Assembly: GCA_026214975.1 (NCBI GenBank)
Contig: CM047809.1
Location: forward strand, 129,691,470 to 129,755,469
Direction of reading: 5' to 3'
Source of the DNA: Gentiana macrophylla
Lineage: Eukaryota > Streptophyta > Magnoliopsida > Gentianales > Gentianaceae
DNA: 64,000 nucleotides
Of this stretch, positions 52,977 through 64,000 are shown piece after piece. The notes beneath the pieces were generated by a model that had not been told where the DNA came from, ran no database searches, and saw only the letters and a list, made by a program, of their open reading frames with translations. The position numbers and the translations under genes are program-made. Within the stretch, counting starts at the first letter, position 1, and each line of letters opens with the position of its first letter.

Positions 52977-54749
52977 TGATGAGCATTAAAATCTACCCCT
53001 TTCAAAAACAATTTATAAAGACTCGAAACCGTGGGTAAACTAACTCTCTAACCGGCAGTGTACCGGGTCGATTGCTAGAATAGCTACAGGAGTACGAGGT
53101 CGAACCCAAGGGAAAAGTGTTTGCAAGTACCAAAGTGAACGTGGAACTTAGTCTAGGTGATCAATATTTTTAAAGTGTTTGTAACTACAACGACACTAAT
53201 GTGATTTAAACTAACGAGTCTAAAGCTAGAAAAGAAGGAAAGAAGATTAAACTACTAAGTTTAAGATAGATTAAGGGACATGGCCGAACCATGATCAAAA
53301 TAGCTAATTTCACCCCAAGGAATGATAAAATCGGGAGTGCGCATTAAACAAATGAACTCTTGCATTCAATCTCACGGGTGCAAACTCCTAATCCCGGTGC
53401 TAAGATCTGAACAACTCTCTCTTAACACCTTATGCCATGTTAACTCCCCTTCCCTAAGGAAGATTCACTAACAAGACATGTTATGCACTAGAGCCGCTTA
53501 AACGTTGAAACGAGTAACCTCACTATAAAAAGTGATCCTAGAACCCTTTTCCCACATCTCTCTATCTGAACAACTCTCAAGATTGATGTGTGTGATTTTG
53601 ACCTAGGTGATCAATCTAGGCCAAATCCGTTATAACAAGTTCTAAGACGTGAAATATGCAAGATACAACAATAAAAAACACTACCCACTTCCAATTTCAT
53701 CACCCAAGGGGTGTTTTCACTAAATTTCACATGATTCGACTATGTTAAGTTTAGCTACACATTATAAAGCATGAAATAACAATCAAGGAAGAGATTAAAG
53801 CCATAAAACAAGAAAATAAGTGAAATTGATTACCGAAAATGTAGAAATTCGAGTTTACATCAAGCTCCTTCCACACCCATGTCACTTGGGAAGAAGAAGA
53901 TGAACCAAAAGCTATGCAAAATCCAAGATTCTTCAACTAAAAGTAAGCTAGACTATCATTAAACTAAGTAAATTTGAAGTAGAAATGAGTCTAAAGAGCA
54001 AAAAAGGAAGATTTGAGCCAAGCTAAGAGTTAGGGTTCTAGAGAGGCGACCCCCATCAAAAGCTGTGTAAAAATGTATATATAGGTGGGAAAAATCTGCA
54101 AAAACTTGACTCCAAACGCCGCGTTTGGAGGTCCCCAAACGCAGCGTTTCAGCATCTAACTCATCGTAAAAAAACAGATTCAAAAGCGGCGTTTGAAATG
54201 TTCAAACGCGCGTTTGAGATGTTGTTGTTTTCTGGTAGCAGTAAAACCATGATATCTTCGTGTGTAGAACTCCGATTTGAGTGATTCAAAATGCGTTGGA
54301 AATATCTTTCAATTATCTACAACTTTCATGAAGAGACCATGACCAGAAAATGCCTCCATCATAGGTCAAATTGCTTCTGAACAGAACATAGCATGAAGAT
54401 ACCAACTATTTTTCTTCCTTTTCTTCATTTTTCTTCTTCCTTGGCTCATTCTTGCACCTTGATCATACTTCTCATCATAAATCTTCGCCTTCCGGGTTCT
54501 CATGACACCTAGACCCTACAATCTCATGAACGAACAACACACACAAACGATTCCGGAGGGTAAAAGTGCTCGGGAATGGGTTAATATCACTAAAAAGGGG
54601 TAGTAGACCGTCAAAGCGACGGATTTACTCCCTGTGCTATAAACTCACGATATTACCCGAAAACGGTCTAAAAATACCGAGAATGTGCTAAAAGTGGGAT
54701 AAACGAGGGTGGAAAATGCACCGGAATCACGTAAAGTTGACTCCCATCA
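52977..54749 (-). repeat. Element H 3' LTR
   Basis: 1773 bp. Contains the minus-strand ATGAAAGTTGTAGA motif (54316-54329) and AAACGC(C/A)GCGTTT palindromes at about 54113-54215. The two LTRs differ mostly around these palindromes. Confidence 0.93.
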
Positions 54750-54787
54750 ACCACCCCACACTTAGCCTTTGCTCGCCCTCGAGTAAA
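54750..54787 (-). other. Element H polypurine tract and proximal hairpin
   Basis: Minus strand: TTTACTCGAGGGCGAGCAAA (54768-54787), then GGCTAAGTGTGGGGTGG before the LTR. Confidence 0.78.
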
Positions 54788-56168
54788 TTAGGCGTTTTAA
54801 AACCAACCAAGGGATTCAACTTTGTGATGTAGGTGCTACTACTCACACTCTCGAAGTAACCACAAAGTAAGAAACACGAACATATACACACCGATATAAC
54901 ATTATCAAGAAAATGGAGTGTGTGTGGTGCCAAGCCAAAGCCAAGTGCTCAAAATGATTGTCGGGGCTTGAATCCCGACCAAAAGTCTACCAACCATCTC
55001 ATACCACTACCCTCTCCACTAATCAAGGTCACTAAGTTCGGACACAATCGGGTAGGACTTGAAGGGTTATAACGTTAGGCTAGGGTAATTCGGTTAATCG
55101 AAAGGGTATTTTGGGAGGCTGGAGAAAAAGAAGTACGAGTGAACCTAATCAACAAGTGTACCACTTCACCTCTATCTAACAAACCATCCAAACCCCTTTT
55201 TGATTAATATAAGCACCTTGGGAACTATAGGATACTAACATACCCGAACTCATTGCCAAACTCAACTATGTTTCAAGTGTCATAAGGCGAGATTGAATAC
55301 ATTAGCACCTATCTAACTATCCCAACTCCCACATCATAAAGATAACTTTTGAGCTCAATACTTTGATTCCAACCCTTTATTTCTATATACTCCAAGCCTT
55401 TATTCATTGAGATCTTCTCAAATTATTTTGAACTTTGATCTTCTTTTTTTTTTTTAAATTTTTTTTTAAGAGAAACGGTTTCACAGATTTTTCTTTTCTT
55501 CTTGGGCCAAACCCAAAAACTAGGCCCAAATTAGCTCATCCTCTCCTTATAGCTCAAAACCGAGGAAACACCAACCCAACTTAAAACATCATTTCCCCCA
55601 CCCCACACTTGCCTTAGCAAGTGTGGTCTAACAAAAGATTAGGTCCACTCGTAGGGTAGAAACGAAGCAAATGTGACCATAATTAAGGCTCAAGGGTAGG
55701 TTTCTGACTAAGTAACAAAACGGTTATAAGATGAATGGTGGTCAGACCATTCTATCAAGGCTGAGAAGGGCTACGAAGGTCTAATGTTTGGGATTAGGCT
55801 TATTTGGCTTTGGTAGGGTCAAAGAGACGCCATGACCGTCATCCCGTATCCTACTTAGGTAAACCTTTCTATTTCGTCTCGAGACTAGTGGTATGAGAGG
55901 TGGTAGCAATCAAATTGTGCACAAAGTGTAGCTTACGTGAAATTAATAAACTCCATCCTCAAGATAATATCAAACCGCAGTGTACACGTTTGGGGTCCCT
56001 ACTAAGGTGATCACCACTCGAATGTGAAAATAACACACACAACACGGTGCTAAAAACCCTTGAATTTTTTTAAAAATTGCCCAAAAATCGAATCGAGCCC
56101 GGTCATAGGCTAAGCATACCACATATTAAGCACATTTAACAATGAGAACAAGAAAACGGCTAAGTCTC
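54788..56168 (-). other. Element H 3' non-coding region
   Basis: No coding frame recognised. Lies between the two hairpin/polypurine modules, as in B, C and D. Includes a poly(T)/poly(A) tract near 55440-55470. Confidence 0.6.
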
Positions 56169-56204
56169 CCACCCCACACTTAAACGAAACACTGTCCTCA
56201 GTGT
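56169..56204 (-). other. Element H distal hairpin plus second polypurine tract
   Basis: Minus strand: ACACTGAGGACAGTGT (56189-56204), TTTCGTTTAAGTGTGGGGTGG (56169-56183 core). 1.4 kb from the proximal copy. Confidence 0.75.
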
Positions 56205-56883
56205 GTGAGAGATAGAAAGAGTAAAAGACTTAGTTGTTTGACCAAAAACCCGGCAGAAAGGCGCACTAGTATCCCACGTGACATCTTCTAGTAAGCTCCA
56301 TCTCGAGTATCTAAAACCATAGAAACAAAAACCAAGGCAAACACATGCACGGGAAAAGTCCACGTGCCAATATATGGTGATAGATACGAGATATATAAAA
56401 ATAGAAGCCATGCCACAAATAACGACTCGAAGCATATCAAGCATACTAGACGGAATCGCCACTGGATGTAAAGATAATCAAAAGAAACACAGAGCATCCA
56501 CGCATAAAATAAAGCCCACAGAGGCTCACATAAAAACATCCCCGCTCACGTACAAGAGCCGGAACCAAAAGAAATTATCACCCCAACCTCTCTTTTAAGC
56601 TAAACTCTCCCCTTGCACCCAAAGACCACTCCAAACACATTATTACTACCAAAAAGGTGGGTTGCCTCCCCCAAGCGCCTTTGTTTTACGTCGTTGGCTC
56701 GACAAGATGACTTATACGGTGCCAATTTTTTCAAAGTTATACTATTGGCACAGGCGAGAAAATGTAGAAGTGCTTTGTTTAACGTCGTTAGCATCGACGT
56801 AGTGGCACTAAACGGACTCATACCTCAAAAGACTCAAAACAACAATTCAAATATTTTATTTCAAACAAGTATCACCAAAGACA

Positions 56884-58306
56884 TCAACCAAAATCCGAGC
56901 TCAAAAAGATCAACAACTCAAGAAGACTAAAAATAACAAGCATCACGGAAACCGAGTTCACTAGAAACTTACCTCTCATGGCCCTCGATGTTACCTCTTC
57001 CCAACTCGGGAATCCTCTTTTGTCAAAATATCTCATCACCTTCTTCTTGTAATTGCCATTCCATGGTAGTTGTCCCCATTTACAACTTCTATGAGCTCCA
57101 TCTACCGGTGAGTACACAAAATCGATCGCATAATACTCATCAACACAAGGTGGAAGAGTGTAATAATCCGGGACCGGCATGCTAATAATCTCCACTTCTC
57201 CCGGTAGCTCTACCATAGATGGCTCTTGGCCTCATACGATTTCACCACACTCTTCATAATGACATCTTTATTTACTTCCATTGGGAGTGAGGGTAAAATG
57301 GGCGATCCCAGTTTCTCTACCGAATCTAATTGTGTCTCATCAAACAGTGTGCTCAAATCTATCGTACACCCTTCGAGGTCATCATTTTGCATTTCTTCGA
57401 GAGGCGGTGTAATAGATAAAATTTTCACCTCTTCCATCTCCAAATCTTGCACTTCCTCTTCATCCCAAAACGAGCTATTCTCATCACCAAAGAATTCTTG
57501 TTCAGTCATAACAATGGTCGGTTCCACCACACACTCCACCAAGGTTTCATCAATTTTCATCTTAAGGGGTGAAGGTGCAGTAGGTAGAACGTGAAGCCTG
57601 CCATAATCAAATATCGCAATTGGAGGTGGCACTATGAGCAATCCCAACTTACTATCTGGCTCAGAAATCTCATCATAGCAAATTGAATCATCAACCTCAC
57701 TCTCAACCTGAACTTCTTCAGTGATAACATCATCATCCCGGACCACCGCTATTGCACATGTCTCTTCCTCTTTCTCATTCCTCCTCTTTTCAATCAATTG
57801 CCCCATCCGGTATTCAAGATTTCTTACGTCGGAGTCAAATCTTCTATCGAACTCTTGCATATCCTTCTTCATTTGAATCAAACTCTCGTTCAATAAAAAA
57901 TTAATCCGCTCTATTTGAATGTCGGTGAAGTCTTCTTGTGGAATGGGGGAAACTGATCATACTGACTTTGATTCATTGGAGGTGAGTAGTAGGCCTCTTT
58001 CCATGCCAAACTCTGATCAAGTGGCTGAATCTGGGTGAGGCTATCAACACGTTGAGTATGAACACCGTAATCCTGATAAGCACTAGGGTTCGGACAACCC
58101 TCATAATGTTGTGGCCCATAACTTGAATAACCATAATTTTGACTTTGGCATGCACTAGGGCACTGATAAGCCCATGAACCTTGGTTACTCTGCTGTTGAT
58201 ATTGAGGCTGAGGCATGAACTGTTGTTGATAACATTGTTCAGGTGCCTGAGGTTGGTAGGGGTTTTGTTGTTCAGGTGAGTAGTATTGATTGAAAAATCC
58301 ATCCAT
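56884..58306 (-). pseudogene. Element H ORF: unfamiliar QY-rich/coiled-coil/acidic protein, two frameshifts
   Basis: Starts MDGFFNQYYSPEQQNPYQPQ at ATG 58306, ~210 bp after the primer site, where gag normally begins. Three collinear frames follow. 58306-57911 is a Gln/Tyr/Pro-rich N-terminus (~130 residues). 57893-57210 has a heptad-like stretch (LIQMKKDMQEFDRRF, LEYRMGQLIEKRRN) followed by a very acidic region. 57216-56884 has a compact C-terminal block (CVDEYYAIDFVYSPVDGAH, LPWNGNYKKKVMRYFDKRGF, PSWEEVTSRAMRGKF). The overlaps imply single-base indels near 57946 (a G/C run) and 57225. Intact length would be roughly 470 residues. No zinc knuckle, protease or RT motif. Function unknown; a Gag substitute or RNA-binding helper is possible but not shown. 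Confidence 0.6.
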
Positions 58307-58519
58307 TTAAGCTCAAGCTGCAAGATCTCAGAAAACAACAAGAACACATGAATCACGGTATCTAGTCACCACCACCACCGCAATAGGTGGTGTGACTTTT
58401 CAACAAAAACCATCATCAAGAAAAAGAAAAAAAAAAGAAAAAAAAAAAGAAAAGAAAAAGAAAACAACCTAGGCCTAAGCTTTCGGTTCACTTGCAAGAT
58501 ATCACAAATAGCACACAAT

Positions 58520-58537
58520 TCCCCGGAAACGGCGCCA
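58520..58537 (-). other. Element H primer binding site (tRNA-Asp, variant)
   Basis: Minus strand TGGCGCCGTTTCCGGGGA, one base different from the tRNA-Asp complement found in B, C and D. Confidence 0.85.
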
Positions 58538-58540
58538 TTT

Positions 58541-60318
58541 TGATGAGCATTAAAATCTACCCCTTTCAAAAACAATTTATAAAGACTCGAAACCGTGGGT
58601 AAACTAACTCTCTAACCGGCAGTGTACCGGGTCGATTGCTAGAATAGCTACAGGAGTACGAGGTTGAACCCAAGGGAAAAGTGTTTGCAAGTACCAAAGT
58701 GAACGTGGAACTTAGTCTAGGTGATCAATATTTTTAAAGTGTTTGTAACTACAACGACACTAATGTTATTTAAAAACTAACGAGTCTAAAGCTAGAAAAG
58801 AAGGAAAGAAGATTAAACTACTATGTTTAAGATAGATTAAGGGACATAGCCGAACCATGATCAAAATAGCTAATTTCACCCCAAGGAATGATAAAACCGG
58901 GAGTGTGCATTAAACAAATGAACTCTTGCATTCAATCTCACGGGTGCAAACTCCTAATCCCGGTGCTAAGATTTGAACAACTCTCTCTTAACACCTTATG
59001 CCATGTTAACTCCCCTTCCCTAAGGAAGATTCACTAACAAGACATGTTATGCACTAGAGCCGCTTAAACGTTGAAACGAGTAACCTCACTATAAAAAGTG
59101 ATCCTAGAACCCTTTTCCCACGTCTCTCTATCTGAACAACTCTCAAGATTGATGTGTGTGATTTTGACCTAGGTGATCAATCTAGGCTAAATCCGTTATA
59201 ACAAGTTCTAAGACGTGAAATATGCAAGATACAACAATAAAAACACTACCCACTCCCAATTTCATTTTCTAATGGGTGATTTCACTAAATTTCACATGAT
59301 TCGACTATGTTAAGTTTAGCTACACATTATAAAGCATGAAATAACAATCAAGGAAGAGATTAAAGCCATAAAACAAGAAAATAAGTGAAATTGATTACCG
59401 AAAATGTAGAAATTCGAGTTTACATCAAGCCCCTTCCACACCCATGTCACTTGGGAAGAAGAAGATGAACCATAAGCTATGCAAAATCCAAGATGCTTCA
59501 ACTAAAAGTAAGCTAGACTATCATTAAACTAAGTAAATTTCAAGTAGAAATGAGTCTAAAGAGCCAAAAGGGAAGATTTCGAGCCAAGCTAAGAGTTAGG
59601 GTTCTTAGAGAGGCGACCCCCCCCCCCCCCCCATCAAAAACTGTGTAAAAATGTATATATAGGTGGGAAAAATCTGCAGAAAAACGACTCAAACGCGCGT
59701 TTGGAGGTCCCCAAACAGCGTTTCAAAGATCTAACTCCTTTCAGACGTAAAAGAACATTTCAAACGATGTTCAAACGCGCGTTTGAGATGTTGTTGTTTT
59801 CTGGCAGCAGTAAAACCATGATATCTTCGCGTGTAGAACTCCGATTTGAGTGATTCAAAATGCGTTGGAAAGATCTTTAAATTATCTACAACTTTCATGA
59901 AGAGACCATGACCAGAAAGTGCCTCCATAATAGGTCAAATTGCTTCTAAACAGAACTTACCGTGAAGATACCAACTATTTTTCTTCCTTTTCTTCATTTT
60001 TCTTCTTCCTTGGCTCATTCTTGCACCTTGATCATACTTCTCATCATAAATCTTAGCCTTGCGGGTTCTCATGACACTTAGACCCTACAATCTCATGAAC
60101 GAACAACACACACAAACGATTCCGGAGGGTAAAAGTGCTCGGGAATGGGTTAATATCACTAAAAAGAGGTAGTAGACCATCAAAGCGACGGATTTACTCC
60201 CTGTGCTATAAACTCACGATATTACCCGAAAACGGTCTAAAAATACCGAGAATGTGCTAAAAGTGGGATAAACGGGGGTGGAAAATGCACCGGAATCACG
60301 TAAAGTTGACTCCCATCA
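58541..60318 (-). repeat. Element H 5' LTR
   Basis: 1778 bp. AAACGCGCGTTT palindromes at about 59692-59790, minus-strand ATGAAAGTTGTAGA motif at 59885-59898, and a long C run near 59618 that its partner lacks. Confidence 0.93.
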
Positions 60319-62158
60319 GTTTCCATGCGAGTCGTTAAACCGTCGAGGAGAGATTGAAGATCGGTACGAGCTTTGATTGCCCCCGCCAATTCGGCTTTTG
60401 TCCCATCGAGCTCCGACCTCACCTGTGCCAGCTCCGACCTCACCTTTGCCAGCTCGGCATCCCTGACAGATACATCTCTGCGTGCCTTCGACAATTCATC
60501 TCGAGAGGTAGCCAACTCAGACTCAAGCTTGGCGCGCCGATCATCCAGTTTGTCGATCTTAGTCTTCTGCTTTTCGATGTCGGATGTCAGCTTGGCTATG
60601 GTCTCCTTCTGTTCCTCCATAGCAGCGGATGGAGACTTGATCCTACCTATGGCCACTTTGGTTGTTAATCGAGCCTACAAAGACAGCAAGGTTAATTCGA
60701 GACCCAAAATTGACAGCAAGTTAAAACAGTCGATTAAAAGAGTGAAGACTTACCGCTCGAATGATTTTCAGATGATATTCACTTAACTCCTCAGGAGTCA
60801 TGGCTTCCATCTCGGCAAGGCTCATAGCAGGGAGAGCCTCGACACCACTTGAGCTCTGAGGAGGGAGATTGCGGGCCTCTTTTCCGGCCCCATGCCTTAC
60901 TGCAGTCGTCTTTTGCCGTTTTCTCGAGACGAGGTCCACCTCAGTCTGTCCCGTCATCTGAGCCTCGTCGGGTTGATCTCTCAAAATGTCCGACGTTGAT
61001 GCAGGAGTTGGGGCTCGAGCCGGAGTCCTCTGACCTCCGGAGACTATGTTACCAGATACTGGAGCCTGAGCCGGAGTTTTCGACCTGATGCCGGCCAGTT
61101 CTTGGATTTTCTTCGGGTCAGTAGTCTTGGGGTCGGGCATTTTGCCCAAAGCATCCATCTTTGAGAAATATTCCACTGCATACAGAGAAAATTCGACATC
61201 AGAATACAATCTGAAAGAAATAGGTACAGAGAAAATGCAAAATACAGGAGTATAGCAGCTCGACAAAGTGGATGAGTATCCTACACAACACTCGAACATC
61301 TTCATCGAGTTCTATATAAACACCAGGACCAGCCGTCTCGATGTCAGCGAAGGGATATAGGGAATGCAGGTTTCGAGTTGCGACGTCGGGGTGAGCGATC
61401 TCGATAGCCCCACACCCGTCAGGGGCATCAGGGCCAAGCCTGTCATGCCATTCTGGGGCCTTCTATACCAAGTATAAACGTCAATGTCCTCCAACCCATG
61501 TCGGATAAAGAAAAATTGAGGCTTCCATTCGCCCTGAGACGAAGTCACCTTCCTCACGAATTCCGACGTCAGAGGACGTTTCTGAAAAGTATACCACCCC
61601 GCATCTTGAAGGCTTTGGATTGCGTAGTATTGACGGAATAATCGAACCGTGAAATCAACCTTGGCGATTCGAAAAGCCAGCGCGAATCCCATAACGCTTC
61701 TAACTCCATTTGGAGCAAGTTGTGGGACGCTAATCTTGTAATGTCGGAGAACCTCTATAAGACACGGGTCGAAGGGAAACCTCAACCCCTTATTCAATTG
61801 CGCCTCGTATATGGCGCAGAACCCAGGGGGAGGGTCACAGGCAAATTGAAATTGGCCATGCGATACTTTGATGTTCGCAGAGGAGTATGGAATGCCGTAT
61901 CGTAAACAGATAGCTTTGGCTTTCTCCGGAGTCAGATTGGATATACAGCCGTAAGGCCCTTGGCCCTTGGCCCTTCATCCTCGTTTGGCGTTTGGCTACG
62001 GGTCGGGAAGATGATTCTTCTTCTCCTCCCTCTTCGTTTCCTCCGGCAACTCTCTCACCGGAAGCAGTCGGACTTTCAGAAACCGTTTGCTCCGTCGATT
62101 CTTCTTCTACTACAACGATTTCTTCCTTATTTTGTGAATCGATTTCGCTACTAGACAT
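60319..62158 (-). pseudogene. Element G antisense gene: Transposase_28-type domain plus coiled coil
   Basis: Likely start MSSSEIDSQNKEE at ATG 62158, then an acidic Ser/Glu-rich N-terminus. From about 61950 to 61450 it reads as the plant 'putative gypsy type transposon' domain (pfam Transposase_28): LNKGLRFPFDPCLIEVLRHY, KISVPQLAPNGVRSVMGFAL, then WYTFQKRP. The C-terminal half (60656-60319) is a long coiled coil (KLESELATSRDELSKARRDV, then SELAQVRSELDGTKAELAGA). Frames shift at a triplicated GGCCCTT (61955-61975), and again between 61312 and 61305 and around 60700, some of which may be introns. Known from large plant Ty3 elements, where such extra ORFs can be antisense; molecular function unknown. 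H cuts it at 60319. Confidence 0.72.
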
Positions 62159-62578
62159 GGGCTTGGGAAAAAGATGCAAGAAACAAAAATAAAAGGGAAA
62201 ATTTGAGTAAGATTAAGGCTTACTTGAGTTTTCGGCTAAAACTGAAAATCGCAGAAGTCTGTAATGGCAAGTGAGAAACTTCAAAGCTTTGGACTCCTTA
62301 TATTCTAGCAAATCTCCAAATGATTTGAAAGGGTGGGATTCTAGGGCAGTTATAGGGTTTGAGGCCCGGTAATCAAGGATAGTAGGCCGGTAAAAACGCT
62401 TCGTTTTCTACACCCATTAATGCTGGTATAGAATGACGTCATCCTGACGACAGCCTACATCGGCTAGTAGAACAGCCGTATTCCCGCCTAAAGAAGACCA
62501 CGTGTCGAAAAGATTATTCAAATTTTCAGATCCGATCTCAGCACTCGAGATGAGCTTCCCTCCGATCTGGGGGGCTTA
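62159..62578. other. Element G 3' region and polypurine tract
   Basis: Upstream region of the antisense gene and, at 62566-62578, the tract CTGGGGGGCTTA before the 3' LTR. No other feature. Confidence 0.6.
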
Positions 62579-63067
62579 TGATGATACGGGGATTCACTCC
62601 TCCACGTGGAATTATCTGATTGGTCCGGCTGGCATGTGGAAAAGTCTATGTTAATTATATACATCGGATCGAATACGAGACACACCAGTGAAGACTATAA
62701 CAACCGTCAGATTCTGCAAAGTGTCCTACCTTGAACGCCCACGTTGGTATACATCGAGTCGAGATCAAGACTTCCTGTCCAGACACCCGGTCCCACCGCC
62801 CAACAGGTTGCTTGGGCAGGAGGGCAAGGCCCATTTAAGGGTAATTATGTCAATAGACTAAACCGCCCTAAGATTAGGGCAGAAGAGGGGCATGTGACTA
62901 TAAATACATGATTCCAGGAACTACGTAAGGCTGGATTCCTGGACAAGATACAGGATACGTAGGCAATCCAAGATACATTCTTGGACTCAGCCATAAAACA
63001 CCAAAAACACCATCTTTGATACAAGTTACAGCCGTTCGATCCCTTTACAGCTCATCCTTAGATTACA
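62579..63067 (+). repeat. Element G 3' LTR
   Basis: 489 bp, TATAAATA at 62899-62906. Confidence 0.88.
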
Positions 63068-64000
63068 TGTGGCCCTGATTTATCGGTGGTGCATTATTCA
63101 GCATCTTCAGGGTGCAAAAACAGGTTCTATTACTAGTTGTAACTAAGTGATTATGAATGTTGCACTACCCTTTCTGCTAAGCGGAAGTCAATTCAAGGAA
63201 TTGAATTTCATACCCCAGCACAAATGCAAGATAGTTGATACAGCATCTCCGCTCTTATATCATTGAGTTATGTCATGGGGCCAGTAGTGATATATATGTA
63301 TATACATACATCTATAGACATACATCTATACGTTAATAAACTCAATTTTTCTATACATTCAAAAATAAATTTATTAAATTATCAAATATAGAATGATCAT
63401 CTATTCAAACAGTATAACATTATCAACATTTCTTCCTCATTTTTTAGGGTGACTGTATTTTTTCATTTATGAATATTTATATATCGAGTAGTAAGTATAT
63501 ATATCTAAATATTTAGTCAAAAAGGTTTCAAGTTCGAATTTTTGTGGGTGCAACACACTTTTTTAAGAGATGTCTTCATCATTGGTGCCCGACAATACAC
63601 TTAAAAATTAATCTCAAACAATTGACATATGATTGAGGAACAATGATCTTCTCAAATCTGGCCACAAGTCAAGTGCATTTGATCGTGAGTTGTTTATCGA
63701 TGTCAAACTAATTACGACCAATGACGGAGCCAAGAATTCATCTTTGGGTGAGCTAGTAGACTATCTATGTACGGTCGGGTGGGCTCTATTAAGATAAATG
63801 ACTGTGTTTGACCAGATTATATAGGTTTTTGGCTACTTCTTTGATTACGGCCTCTTTGAACGATTAATTAATACTCCAGAAGTAAAAGTGTCACGGACAA
63901 ATTATTCAAGGGTTTTGATAAAGGAATTATAAACCTACTTTGGCACCACATCGAGACCATATGTTTGACATTTCAGAAGTTAAATGTGCACATTTGACCT
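63068..64000. other. Right flank, no gene recognised
   Basis: AT-rich sequence with short TATACATACATCTA repeats (63290-63335). The stretch ATGACGGAGCCAAGAATTC at about 63720 looks like the edge of a common plant repeat, but I cannot define it. Confidence 0.4.

Larger units (their letters stand above)
52977..60318 (-). mobile_element. Element H: non-autonomous LTR retrotransposon with a novel ORF
   Basis: Flanked by GTTTC (52972-52976, 60319-60323). LTRs of 1773 and 1778 bp (TGATGAGCATT...ACTCCCATCA). tRNA-Asp-type primer site by the right LTR and polypurine complement by the left LTR give minus orientation. The 3.8-kb internal region lacks Gag, protease, RT and integrase motifs but carries a long minus-strand frame in the gag position. 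Inserted in the antisense gene of G. Confidence 0.92.
51353..63067 (+). mobile_element. Element G: LTR retrotransposon with only an antisense gene
   Basis: LTRs at 51353-51840 and 62579-63067 (TGATGATACGGGG...GATTACA), about 97% identical. The TATA box in the LTR and a TGGGGGGCTTA tract before the right LTR give + orientation. No Gag or Pol motif is seen; the internal region without H is about 3.4 kb. It holds a gene on the opposite strand (see below). The expected 5-bp TSD is not evident (GGGTG left, TGTGG right). H is nested in it. Confidence 0.82.

Noticed and set aside
63496..63560. GTTCGAATTT as tRNA or SINE B box
   Set aside because: No A box at the right distance and no clover-leaf folding; a lone match.

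Overview
The window is nuclear DNA of a flowering plant, most likely a eudicot. The evidence is the plant-specific LTR retrotransposon lineages (a Tekay/Del-type chromovirus, an Athila-type Ty3 element, an Ale-like Ty1 element), tRNA-Asp and tRNA-iMet primer sites, and exon fragments of plant SWEET sugar-transporter genes with GT-AG introns. I found no intact host gene. Almost everything is transposable elements, many nested inside one another, and nearly every reading frame is broken.

Left half (1-34533) is one nested stack. The outermost is element A, a + strand chromovirus (gag, protease, RT/RNase H, integrase, chromodomain) whose 5' LTR is cut at 272/26644 by element B (273-26643, minus strand, TSD GTTGT). 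B is a non-autonomous LTR element. Its left LTR holds element C (763-6795, + strand, TSD GGCAA), its internal region holds a 5'-truncated LINE (9109-10280, TSD 13 bp), and its right LTR holds element D, a decayed Athila-type Ty3 element (14575-26133, minus strand, TSD GTGTT). The perfect TSDs fix the order of events: A, then B, then C, D and the LINE.

Middle (34534-51352) is older intergenic sequence. It carries microsatellites, a tRNA-derived SINE candidate, a GGGCGATTTAT minisatellite at several loci, and a duplicated block holding fragments of several SWEET genes on the minus strand (exon 1 four times, exon 2 twice, exons 3 and 4, and an exon 1-exon 4 fusion). A young Ty1/copia element E (38034-45486, minus strand, TSD ACGTC, LTRs differing at one base) sits in one copy of the duplication and itself contains a 2.25-kb solo LTR, F (40981-43232, TSD ATAAG). 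A 725-bp TIR DNA transposon with an 8-bp TSD lies at 50312-51036.

Right part (51353-63067) is element G, an LTR element with no gag or pol whose only recognisable gene lies antisense to it (Transposase_28/putative gypsy-type domain plus coiled coil). Element H (52977-60318, minus strand, TSD GTTTC) splits that gene. H is a further non-autonomous element and encodes an unfamiliar protein of roughly 470 residues in the gag position.

The most interesting signal is not a gene. Elements B, C, D and H, all primed by tRNA-Asp, each carry two copies of a hairpin followed by a polypurine tract: one at the 3' LTR and one about 0.9-1.4 kb upstream. In the upstream copy the loop TGAGGACA is invariant while the stem changes in a compensatory way, which points to a functional RNA structure shared by autonomous and non-autonomous elements. 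Arrays of ACGNNCGT palindromes in A, C and H, and a shared LTR motif around ATGAAAGTTGTAGA in D, F and H, are further cross-family signals.
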